From assembly GCA_027943245.1 (NCBI GenBank), contig JANDJZ010000422.1, positions 1 through 37,668 of the forward strand: a DNA stretch of 37,668 nt. The letters are read 5' to 3'. The position numbers were made by a program, and so were the translations under genes. Positions within the stretch are counted from its first letter, which is position 1. Each line of letters starts with the position of its first letter. Below, piece after piece: positions 8,710 to 18,227 of this stretch. The stretch is from Acanthamoeba sp. SK_2022b. Taxonomy: Eukaryota; Discosea; Longamoebia; Acanthamoebidae. The notes beneath the pieces were generated by a model. It was not told where the DNA came from, did not search any database, and saw only the letters and a program-made list of their open reading frames with translations.

Positions 8710-11700
8710 CGCATTCCAGGCTGCAACAAGCCAAGCCGATGTTGGTGAAGCGGAGGCGGCCCCGCCATCCGACCAGCGCAAGAGCACCGAGGGCAGAGAG
8801 CGAAAGCAAGGTGTCTAGGCGGCGATTTGACAACGCATGCACTTTGCGGTCTATCCATCTCTCTCTCCCTCTCTCTCTCTCACCACCATGCGCGTGTGCG
8901 GGCGCGTCTTGTGCTTTGTTCTACAGAGGAAAAGGCAAAGCAGATGCGAGTCCACATCTCCAAGGAGATTCTGTCGAGTGAGACCAAGTACGTGCAGAAC
9001 CTCGCTTATCTGATCAAGGTGCGACTTCCCTCCCTCCCGCCCTCCTCTGCGACCTTGCCGTCGCCACCACTGCCCAAGCGAGCACGCTCTTGCTCACCAC
9101 TCGTTCACAGAATTTCAAGGAGTCACTGGCGGCGGAGAACGTGGCCTCGCCCGAGGAGGTACCTACCCGCTGCTGCCTCGACTACTTCTGTGTGCCTTTG
9201 GTGCCACATGCGTGACTGACTCTCTTCGTCGGCTGACGCGGCCCCTCTTCTCGCATACACAGGTGGACAGCATCTTCTCCAACATCAACCTCATCCTCAA
9301 CTTCAACAAGACGCTGCTGGCGGAGCTCGAGAAGCAGTTCGCAGTCGCGCAGGAGGCGCCCGACCTGGGGAGGATCTTCCTCGACATGGTAGCCCCATCC
9401 TCTTGGCTTCCTGCTGGCTGCCAGCCCCTCCTCCCACACGCAGCTAACCTCTTCTCCACGTCAGGCGCCGTACATGAAGATGTACACGCAGTATGGTACC
9501 GCTCGCCCGCCCCTCGTTCGGCTGCTGTGTTTCGGGAGCCGTCATCATCGTTCTCGTGTGCGTGCGTTCTGTCCGCGTTCGCGCTCATTCTTTCTGCAGT
9601 CAACAATTACAACAGGTCGCTCGCCACCATCGCCACCTGTCGATCGCGCCGACCGTTCCTGGCGTGGCTGCAGCAGGCCAACAGCCGATCGGGAAAGTGT
9701 ACCGCTCACCCTCCCTCCCCCTCCAACTCCCAGGCTCCTCCCTCGCTCTGGCACGCGTTCGACTGACTCTTGGAGGGGGATTGGCTTGGTCAGCAGGCGA
9801 CCTGGCGTCCTATCTCATCCAGCCCGTGCAGCGCCTGCCCAGGTGAGAGGCCCACTCGTGCCACCGTGGCCTGGCGTACAGCCACCCGTACTGATTAGAC
9901 GCCCAACTGTGTGCAGATACATCCTCCTGCTACAGGACCTCATTCATAACACGCCCGCCACGCACAGCGGCTACGATACGCTGCTCGCTGCCCTCCAGAA
10001 GGTCTGTGCAGGCAACAAACAAAACACTCAGTGGTCACGCGCGGCCATATGTTGTGAGCGAGCAAGAGCTTTTTCTTACTCTGTTCGGGCTGCAGGTGCG
10101 GGAGGTGACCAAGGACATCAACGAGATGCGTCGCTACGCCGAGAACTTGGAGAAAGTTTTCAAGGTGCCGCATGCACGCACACGCTTGGAGGTTGTGTTG
10201 TTTGACGAAGCGGCTCACGCATTGGACGCTGGCGTAGGTGCAAACGAAGCTCGCGGAAATGGCGGGGCCAGATGAGGTGCCCGAAGAGTTGGTCCAGCCC
10301 TCCAGGATCTACGGTACGGCGTCCCCTGCCCCACTCGCTGGATTGACGCCCGCTCAGCCTCAATGCTCTTCTCGTTCGTCCAATGCGCGCAGTGCGCGAA
10401 GGTGAGCTCTTACGCGTTGACCGAGGGCGCCGACGGAGGCAGTACGTGTGCGCCTCTTACTGCCCATTTGTGCCACACACCGACCCCAACTCTCTTCCGT
10501 CCAGGTACATCTACCTGTTCAACGACATCCTGCTCTGCGTCGATCTGGAGGCCATCACCTTCTGGTACCCGTGGCGCATCGACGCCGTGGCCTCCCTCGT
10601 CGGGGGGAAGGTCTCCGATTGCTCCGCGGGTAGGTTCCCCCCACTCCCACTCCCACTCCCACCCATGTCCGCCACGTGCTGATACGAAAAGCGACCGGCG
10701 TGGCAGACCCCGCAATTCAGGCGTGCGTGCCGAACGCGCGAGAGATCTTTGCGTTCCAGATAGCCTTCCGAAGCGGGGAGGTGTTCGTCTTCCTCTGCGC
10801 CTCGCAGGCGGAGAAGGAGGATTGGTTCATCTCCGTGCAGGTGCCTTTTGCCCGTCCATGCCCTCCCCAATCGCGCATGATCTGACCGAGCCAATACAAT
10901 ACAATTCGACGCTCATCCTGGTAGGAGCAAATCACGCGTCTGGAGAAGACGCATGCGACCAAGCAGGCCAGGCTGCAACAGCTGAGCAGCAGCAGCAGCG
11001 CCGGTACGGCCCTACTCTCGTCTTATGAGAAACAGAGCCAAGAGCAGTAACTGTGCTCACCCTCATTTATAATTTTTATTTATTTTATGTATTTATGGCT
11101 TGGCGTAGTGTCGGTGGCGCCTCCCGGCAGCCCTCATGTGCTCAGGGAAGAGGACTTTGAGATGATCGGAGGTAAGGCCTATGCGCGGAGGCGAGCCCGA
11201 CGCGTTCTGATTCTCAGGCTCTTCTGGTCATCTCGCTCACGTGTATCTGTCCAATCACCAGGCAAGACGGCCCCGCGACGCAGCACGCGGCTGACCCTGT
11301 TGAAGGAGGGCTACCTGACCAAGCAGGGCGGGTTCTTTCCCACCTGGAAGCGAAGATGGTGCGTGGCGGGCCCTCGTCCGGTCGTTGCTGGCTACTCGGC
11401 CTCGCGAAACTCACCTTCGCCTTCCTCCCCACCAACCAGGTTCATCCTTAGGAGGAATCGATTGGCCTACTACGAAAACAGGGAGAACTCCCTGCCGCTC
11501 GGGTTCATCGACCTGCGAAGGTACACGACGCGGCGCTGAACGATCGAAGAGGAGCGGGCCAGCGCTCATGCGCGCTCATGTGTCGCATTTGTCCGTGACT
11601 GCTCGCCGCGCGTGCAGGTTCAAGGTGCACCGGCTTGAGACGCTCCCGAACGCGTTTGAGCTGCGACCTGATTCGCCGAGCGAGGTGCGCCCACCAACCA

Positions 11701-12100
11701 GTTACCGTATTGGCGTTGATGGCAGTCTCTTGCCTTTTTGCCTTTTTAGTTCTATTTTAATTTTTTTTTTTCGTATTTGGCGAACAGCGAACGTACAGGA
11801 TAGCAGCCGATACCTCGCTCGAGTGCGACGAGTGGATAGCCGTCCTCAAGGTATGCTCGTCGCCCTTCGCCTCGCCCGCTCGCCAACCCTTTGTGTTGAC
11901 TACTTCTTCTCTCCTCCCCCGGCCGTTTTATCGTGTGCAGATGGCTACGGCCATGGTCCCTCGGACCTCATCGAGCACTCCACAAGGGAGAACTGCCTCC
12001 GACGAGGCGTTGACCTCGTCTGGCCGCTTCACTCCGTTACGAGGCACGAGGCCTCTCCCCCATCCCTCTTCTGGTCTCTCGTCTCATAAGTGTACACGTT

Positions 12101-12172
<72 letters not shown>

Positions 12173-14438
12173 GCCTCTCTCGTTTCAGTTTTTCTCCCCG
12201 TTTCGGGAAGACGAGAAGAACTTCGACGACGAGGAGAGCAGCGACTACAGCGACCTCGAAGCGGATGAAGAAGCAGAGGAGGAGGAGGACCACCAGCACC
12301 AGGTCGGGCAGCGATCCGATACCGCGTGCGTGGGGCGAGCAAGCAAAGGCCCACAGCAGCGGGTGGATTCGGAGAGGAAGGTCTCGGAGCGGCGCGAGAA
12401 GGGCAAGGAGAAGGCAGCTGACGAGCAGCAGCAGCAACAGCAACAACAGGAGGAGGAGGGGGAGGAAGACCAGTGGACCTGCCCGCGGTGCACGTTCGTC
12501 AACAAGCCCTCGTTCCTGGTCTGCGAGGTGTGCACCGAGATCAGGGACTTTCGCGAGCAGGGCAAGCGGTTCAGCCAGCGCGAGGCCGACAACGACGCCT
12601 CGCAAACGACGGGCGCCGCCGCCGACGGCCAGTGGCTGATCCACTTCGGCGACGCGCAGGACGGGTGCGCGCAGCCGGCGAACACGGAGAGCCGAGACAA
12701 GTCGGGGAACGTGCAGACCACGCCGCAGACGAGCAGCGCTTACGGCGAGGCGATCCCTGCGCAGGCTGCCGACCCGCCCAAGGGCAGCCGTGGTCAAGGT
12801 AGCGCAGGACGAGCGCAGGATGCGATGAATCTGCTGTCGGTCGACACCAACGCCGACGTCGACCTCCGCCGGCGGACCAGCATCGCCAATGACGACGAGG
12901 AGGCGGATGGCCGCCAGGAAACGACGCGCTCCGACAGCGCCCGACAAAGGGCCACGACGACGCCGACAGCCGCATCGACCGAGGCGCATCCCGAGAAGCC
13001 GGAAGACTTCAACGATTTTGCCGAGCAGCTCTCGGGCAGGCGGCTCAATCCGATGATGGCGCAGTCGCTGTTCGACAGGGGCCAGCGGTCGCGACGCGTG
13101 AAGAAATGCGGTGGCGATGACGACGACGACAAGGCCAAGACGCTCGACTCGGCCCTTCTCGCGCGCCTGCGCAGTACCACCGCCTCGTCGAGCTCCAAGT
13201 CGCATTCGCTTAGGGAGCCGTTGAGCGCACGGCCGTCTCCTCCCCCGTACGCGCTCACTGACCCCCCCCCTTCTCATACTCTCGCTCACTCTCCCCGCCC
13301 CACCAGCGCCGAGCAGCCGCGACTGTGCGCCAAGCCGGCGCAGGAGCTGGTCCACGTGTGGTCCAATCAAAACACAGGTACAGTACATGCCCTTGCACGC
13401 GTTGAGCATGATGACGCGGCGCTCTCTCGGCTGTTCCCCTAACGCGTGTCCACGGGCAGTGTCCGCCGGCGAGGTCACGTTCCTCAATCCTGCGGTGAGC
13501 GGCGACTGGGGGTTCTTGGGGTTCACTGCCCGGCCCTACTGGCTCGGGGCATTGCAGCCGGGCCAGACGATCACGAGCCAGGCTCTGCACGAGGCCGAGC
13601 GAGCGCGGGGCACAGCCTGCACGGCCTGGGCCTATACCGATCTCACCTCTGGCGAGAGGCTCCTCGCGGCGCAAAGCGGCGTAGTCTCCTCCTCCTCCTC
13701 CTCCTGTTCCTGTTCCTCTCCCTCCTCTTCGTCCACTACTTCCTCGTCATCCTCCACCTCCACGCCTTCCCCCTCTCCTTCTACTCCGTTGCTCGTGCGA
13801 CCGGCGGGTTATCGACTCCTGTGGAAGGACACAGGTAACCACCAACCACCGGCCGCTGTGCTGCGGGAGTTGGCTAAATAGGAGCTACTGCTCACCTCCA
13901 CACGACTGTGTTGGTGGTGACGGCGGTGCTGGGGTCAAACTAGGATTGAACTCGCGAGCGCGCTGTTCGATCTGGCGGCCACTGCCGCCGTCCGACGACT
14001 ACGCCGCGGTGGGGTTCCTCGTCGCTGACGTATACAAGCCGCCCGATCCGGAGCGCACCAACCTCAGGCACATGCTCGCAACCTCCTCCACACACAATTC
14101 TTCTCATGCCCAAGCGCTGTGGCGACGTATCTGACATTGGCGCCACCCTGCGCAGGTGCGTACACAAGAGCGTGCTCCAACTGGCGCGGGTCAACCCGCA
14201 GCCGGTGTGGACCAACCGGGACTCGAGCAGCCACTACAAGCTCAGCATATGGCAGGTGGCACAGGACCAGGACGGCAGCGACGGCGGCTGGGACTCTGGC
14301 GATCGTTCCTTCGTGGCCGTGTCGGGACACCAACCGCCAACGACGCCCGTGTACATCATACGGCCAGGCGCCGTCCTCCCTTGGCAGCAGCCACGACCCG
14401 TTGGCGACGGAGACGCAAGCGGCCGGGCGGCGCCCTGA
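7775..14438 (+). CDS. RhoGEF (DH-PH) protein with second PH, NZF zinc finger and Vps62 domain
   Basis: Predicted guanine-nucleotide exchange factor for Rho-family GTPases, about 1,481 residues. Exons: 7775-7912, 8007-8639, 8720-8810, 8927-9018, 9111-9158, 9263-9388, 9465-9495, 9600-9698, 9797-9842, 9917-10001, 10096-10164, 10238-10313, 10393-10441, 10505-10629, 10692-10840, 10925-11003, 11109-11171, 11262-11358, 11440-11520, 11618-11684, 11788-11850, 11941-12091, 12172-13377, 13460-13834, 13944-14067, 14156-14438. Order: acidic disordered N-terminus (to ~287); DH domain ~290-486 (ISKEILSSETKYVQNL, DLASYLIQPVQRLPRYILLL); PH1 ~511-619 (YIYLFNDILLC); PH2 ~670-770 (GYLTKQGGFFPTWKRRW); acidic/Gln linker; zinc finger ~920 (WTCPRCTFVN, CEVC); Vps62 domain ~1210-1481 (SIWRPLPPSDDYAAVGFLVA). 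The frame stays open through every junction, including 12091/12172, so I treat it as one gene. The 9698/9797 junction is the least certain. The last intron but none is GC-AG. Confidence 0.8.
7913..8006 (+). repeat. Intron bounded by a 21-22 bp direct repeat
   Basis: Copy A (7915-7935) begins ACCCTGCCCGCTCTTTGTGC and copy B (7984-8005) is the same with one extra T. The intron donor sits directly before copy A and the acceptor at the end of copy B, so the 94 bp intron is essentially repeat, 48 bp spacer, repeat. Confidence 0.85.
8643..8707. repeat. (GT)n microsatellite, intron 2 of the RhoGEF gene
   Basis: Perfect GT repeat of about 65 bp filling most of the 80 bp intron 8640-8719. The repeat begins three bases after the donor, so many GTGTGT sites could act as donors. 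Confidence 0.95.
12102..12168. repeat. (GT)n microsatellite, intron at the PH2 / zinc-finger junction
   Basis: Perfect GT repeat of about 67 bp making up most of the 80 bp intron 12092-12171. It separates the exchange-factor exons from the long zinc-finger exon. Confidence 0.95.
14068..14155 (+). other. GC-AG intron in the Vps62 region
   Basis: The exon ending PPDPERTNLR joins CVHKSVLQLA only if the intron starts GCACAT (14068) and ends GCGCAG (14155). Phase 2 matches on both sides. Reading through meets a stop codon, and no GT donor nearby preserves the conserved segment. Confidence 0.7.
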
Positions 14439-14461
14439 CGACCGCGCCTCACCCAGCAGAG

Positions 14462-14467
14462 AATAAA
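14462..14467 (+). terminator. AATAAA polyadenylation signal of the RhoGEF-Vps62 gene
   Basis: AATAAA lies 24 bp after the stop codon at 14438 and upstream of the next gene start at 14552. The signal belongs to the upstream gene by position. Confidence 0.65.
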
Positions 14468-14551
14468 GTCGTTCTTTCCTTTCGGTGCTGCGGCAAGAAA
14501 ATAGATGAGGAAATAGAGGCGAATATTGTAAATTGTCGAGCGGATTGCAAG

Positions 14552-15708
14552 ATGGAGGTGAAAAGGAGCGGAGGAAGGACCAACAATCAGGTTCGTGCAG
14601 TCACATCGGAGCTCGGCCTCCTGAACAAGCCCGATGGATCCGCCAAATACACTGCCGGTACTACCTCTAATCTTTCTAAAATCTCAGAAATCGAAGGCCG
14701 TTCAACGGTTGAATCGTCTTTAAATTCCTCGTCCCTTGCAGGCAAGAGTGCGGTGGTGGTTGCCGTGTATGGCCCGATTGAAGTGAAGTTCAAGGACGAG
14801 ATCCTGGACCGTGCCACCATCAAGGTGCACTGGAGCCCAGCAAGCGGCGTCGGCGGTAGGACTCTTTTCCTTGCGACCCACACGCCTCTATATCGTGCTC
14901 ACCAGAGTCTCGACCTCTATGTGCGTGTGTTCGTGTCGAATGTGTGCGCGTGTGCGCGTGTGCAGGTCCTGCGGAAAGGGAGAAGGAGATGATCGTGAGC
15001 AAGATCGTACAAAACGCGATCATCGCCACCCTCCACCCTCGCACCCTCATCGAAATCGTCATTCAAGTGCTGCACGACGATGGAAGTGTACGGGCCCTCT
15101 GCTCACGTCGCCCACAGCTCCTAACTCCCAACGCGTGGATGGGCTCACCCGGTTCTTTGTGACCTTCTCTTTCCTCAGCTCCTCGCTGCCGCGATCAACG
15201 CTACGTGTATGGCGCTCGTTGATGCTGGCATTCCTCTCAAGTGAGTCTTCAACCCACTCCACTCGCACCGAGGCTCGCGTGCGTTTTGTCTGCTTACTCA
15301 GTCCCGCCCCTACACCCGCACCGCACACAGATCCTGGGTGGCTGCGGTGACCTGCGCGATCGCACAGAACGGCGTGTTCGTGCTCGACCCAGATCTGGCC
15401 GAGGAGTCGGTATGATGCCCTCCTCTTGTCTGCCCGCCGTTGATTCCACGCCTCACCTCCTTGTCTGTGACGATGTGTGGGGCGTTGTGGTGTGCTATGT
15501 TCAGTCGGCGCGAGCGGTGTTGTTGTTTGGGTTCAACAACCAGAACGACGGGGTGGTGACGAGCCACAGCTTTGGGGTGCTGCGAAAGGGCGAGGGCGAA
15601 GGCGAGGACTTCTACCTCTCGTGTCTCACGGCCGCTCGGCTGTCCGCCCACACCCTCTTCTCCTACTACGCCGAAGCCAACAAGGCCCTCTACCAACACC
15701 TCCTCTGA
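14552..15708 (+). CDS. RRP46: Exosome complex component RRP46 (EXOSC5-like)
   Basis: RNase PH-fold subunit of the six-member ring of the eukaryotic RNA exosome, which threads RNA to the Rrp44 or Rrp6 nucleases in nucleus and cytoplasm. Exons are 14552-14657, 14742-14855, 14966-15087, 15179-15240, 15331-15409 and 15505-15708, giving 228 residues; the animal protein is about 235. Landmarks: LLNKPDGSAKY, VVVAVYGPIEVKFKDEI, ATLHPRTLIEIVIQVLHDDG, LLAAAINATCMALVDAGIPL, and near the end SARAVLLFGF. The Asn-Ala-Thr-Cys-Met-Ala-Leu stretch is typical of Rrp46. Eukaryotic ring subunits of this type are generally not catalytic. No AATAAA is seen after the stop. Confidence 0.93.
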
Positions 15709-15935
15709 TGCTCCTTCTACCCCCTTGCTCTCCAAAGGCCTTGTAAACAAAGAAGCTCAAAGCTGTCGGTGCACAGGATTGGCGCGGAGTTTGAATTATT
15801 CGTTGGTGGTGTCGACGGAAGAAAAGTCAACAGCCGAGTCGTTTAGGGCGATCGGCGAGGGCAATTTGAGAAGTTCAAGCTCTCCTAGCTAGGTTGCATG
15901 GTGCATGCAACCCAAGACTTGAAGTATTGGGAAAG

Positions 15936-17917
15936 ATGAAGATGGACGGTTCGGCGACTACAAGTAACCGCAGGGGCGACGTGGAGGACGCCAAGCCGTC
16001 GCTGGAGGACGAGCTCGGCATCGACCACCTCACGGAACGGGTGGGCATGCAGCAGAAGATGCTGGGCCGCCTGCGGCAGCTCTTTGCTGAGGGTCAATAT
16101 CGCGACATGGACCTCGAGCCACCACCCGAAGACGCGTGGTACCACCCCGACAACCTTATTACCTTAGTCCTTTCTTTTCTTTTGTTAATACTGAAAAGCA
16201 AGAAATAAGAATTATAATAAGTTGTCATTGTGTTTGCCAGGTACAACACATGGCTGTACAGAGAGTTCGTGTGGAAGCGACCACGCTGGCTAGCAGTCCT
16301 GCTGCCCATTGTGGTGGTCTGGGTCTCGTGGACCACGGCCATGACGGCCCTCGACCAGTTCCACCTGTTCGAGGACAAATATTTCATGACCATCACCATG
16401 CTCTTTGGTGCGTGTCTCGTTTACGCTGCACGTGCGACATGTCTTTTGCTGTGTCGCTAACGTGGGTGCTACTTTGGGCACGCAGCGAGCATGGTGGCCG
16501 GCGCGACATCAGAGGGCGCGTCGGCTGTGGCCTTCCCGGTGATGACTCTCTTCTTCAAAATCAGCCCTTCTGTTGCTCGAGGTCCGTAGACAACGTTCTG
16601 ATCAACATCTTTGCCCTGATGTCTTGCTCAACTTCTCTCTCTCTCTCCCCCTCCCTCCGGTGATGTCTCGCCAGACATGTCGCTCATGACGCAGAGCGTG
16701 GGCATGAACTGCGCGGCATTCACCATTTTGTATCAAAAGATTCGGATCGAGTCCAACGCGCTCCTCTTCTCGTCGTGCGGCGGAGCCTTTGGCGTGGTAG
16801 TCGGCCTCCAGTGGGTGGCGCCCAACCTGCCTTCCTCCGAATCCAAACTCATCTTCGTTAGGTTCGCTCGCTCCTCCACCTCTTTCAACCTCGCCACCGC
16901 GTATCTCAACCTTCATCTCCACGCTCTATCCAGCATCTGGCTGGGCTTCGCCGCAGCGCTGTTCTGTCTCAATTTGATCAAGGACAGGGAGGTGCACCTC
17001 GTCATTCAGAACTTCAAGTACGCCCACGTCTGAAGCAAAGTGATTGTCCGGGCTCTCAACTGACCAATCCGCGCTCTGGTCCAGCAACTGGCGAGCGGGT
17101 GTGTTGATGGCGTTCGGCTTTATCGGCGGCGTGCTTACCGCCATTTTCGGAAGGTGCGCGGAGACCCTCGCAATTGCCGCATTGGGGGAGACAAACGTGC
17201 TCATACCATCTCTCTCTCTCTCTCCCCCTCTCTCCAAATGATCAGCGGCCTCGACATATGCACGTTCAGCGTGTTGACCCTCCTGTTCCGAGTCTCAGAG
17301 AAGACCGCGACTCCCACCACTGTGGTGCTGCAGGCGTGGAACTGCACCGTAGGCATGCTGGCCAAGTTTATCCTCATGGACGGTAGACCCACGCCTCGCC
17401 TCATCTGTCCACCACCATCAAGTCTTGACGCGTTGTCATGGGAGGGGGGTCTCGGATACAGGCATGGAACAGGAGGCTGTGGACTACTTTTGGGTGAGCG
17501 CGTCGATTGTGTCAATCGGCGCGCCCATCGGCTCCTTCCTCAGTTCGTTCGTCCACCGTATCATCCTCGGCATCTTCCTCTACGTGGCCGACGTCGTGCA
17601 ATTCGTGGCTGCCCTCATCATCATTCCCCTCAACAAACCGTACGCAACACACGGACACGCACACGGCCGAATTCGAACATCGAACGTTGGCTGATCAGGT
17701 TGGTTGGCGTGAACCTAGGTTGGTGATCCTGGTGATCGGCATCCTGACGCTGTCGTTCGGCCTGTTCTTCGGGATGACGAAGATGGGCGATGTGCTCATG
17801 CGGTACGAGAAGAAGCACTACGGCAACGGCGTGAACGACAGCGAGGCGGATGGTGACTCGAGCGAGGAGAAGACGAAGATCCTCAAGGTGCAGCCTCTCT
17901 ACAGCAAGTCGGGCTGA
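15936..17917 (+). CDS. TauE/SafE family membrane transporter
   Basis: Member of the TauE/SafE (DUF81) family, prokaryotic members of which export sulfite, sulfoacetate or related anions; protist and plant members are mostly uncharacterised. Exons are 15936-16138, 16241-16407, 16486-16581, 16675-16861, 16934-17017, 17085-17153, 17246-17382, 17462-17639 and 17719-17917, giving 439 residues. A hydrophilic N-terminus of about 70 residues leads into TM segments. The first half carries EGASAVAFPVMTLFFKI and VARDMSLMTQSVGM, matching the family G-x-x-A-V-x-F-P motif. The second half repeats the fold (GFIGGVLTAIFGSGLDIC, GAPIGSFLSSF). A cytosolic acidic tail ends in KVQPLYSKSG. All splice phases agree. 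Substrate cannot be told from sequence. Confidence 0.88.
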
Positions 17918-18227
17918 ATGTGCTGCGGCCAGCACCTTGGCCTTCCTCCTTGTAAAAGTAATTATCCTATTGTTCACTCGGGCCTGCAGGGCGCAAGCGA
18001 TCAGCAGCGACAAGGAACAGCGTGGTGATGCCAAAACGTGACGCAGTTGGCTGTAAGCGCCCAATAAACACGCAATTTAACATAATAGCCACGGCAGTTT
18101 ATCGCTAGCCGCGCACTGTCGGACACGCTCATTGTACAACGCACCCTTGGCCCATCTGTTCATCGTTGCCCGCGTGTGATCGCGGTAACTGCATAAATCT
18201 TTTGATTAATTGGATAAATTTTATCAG
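17918..18227. other. Intergenic region, TauE/SafE / DUF1295 genes
   Basis: This 310 bp region contains the polyadenylation signal of the upstream gene and then an AT-richer stretch (18180-18225) directly before the next start, presumably core promoter. No RNA gene or further frame was recognised. Confidence 0.6.
18063..18068 (+). terminator. AATAAA polyadenylation signal of the TauE/SafE gene
   Basis: AATAAA lies 146 bp after the stop codon at 17917 and is followed by a TTAA-rich stretch. It is the only canonical signal before the next gene. Confidence 0.55.

Noticed and set aside
7940..8842. Minus-strand open frame of 300 codons rich in Ser/Pro
   Set aside because: Antisense of the acidic N-terminal exon plus microsatellite of the RhoGEF gene; its His-Thr run comes from the repeat.
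12084..13526. Minus-strand open frame of 480 codons
   Set aside because: Antisense of the zinc-finger exon and of the (GT)n intron; no family motif, and it starts inside another exon.
13930..13960. tRNA B-box-like sequence on the minus strand
   Set aside because: A single degenerate B-box match within a coding exon; no A-box, no cloverleaf arms.
12172..14438. Treating the zinc-finger/Vps62 part as a separate gene
   Set aside because: No ATG with a promoter-like upstream was found, the intron 12092-12171 splices in phase 1 on both sides, and there is no poly(A) signal after PH2. It remains testable by cDNA.
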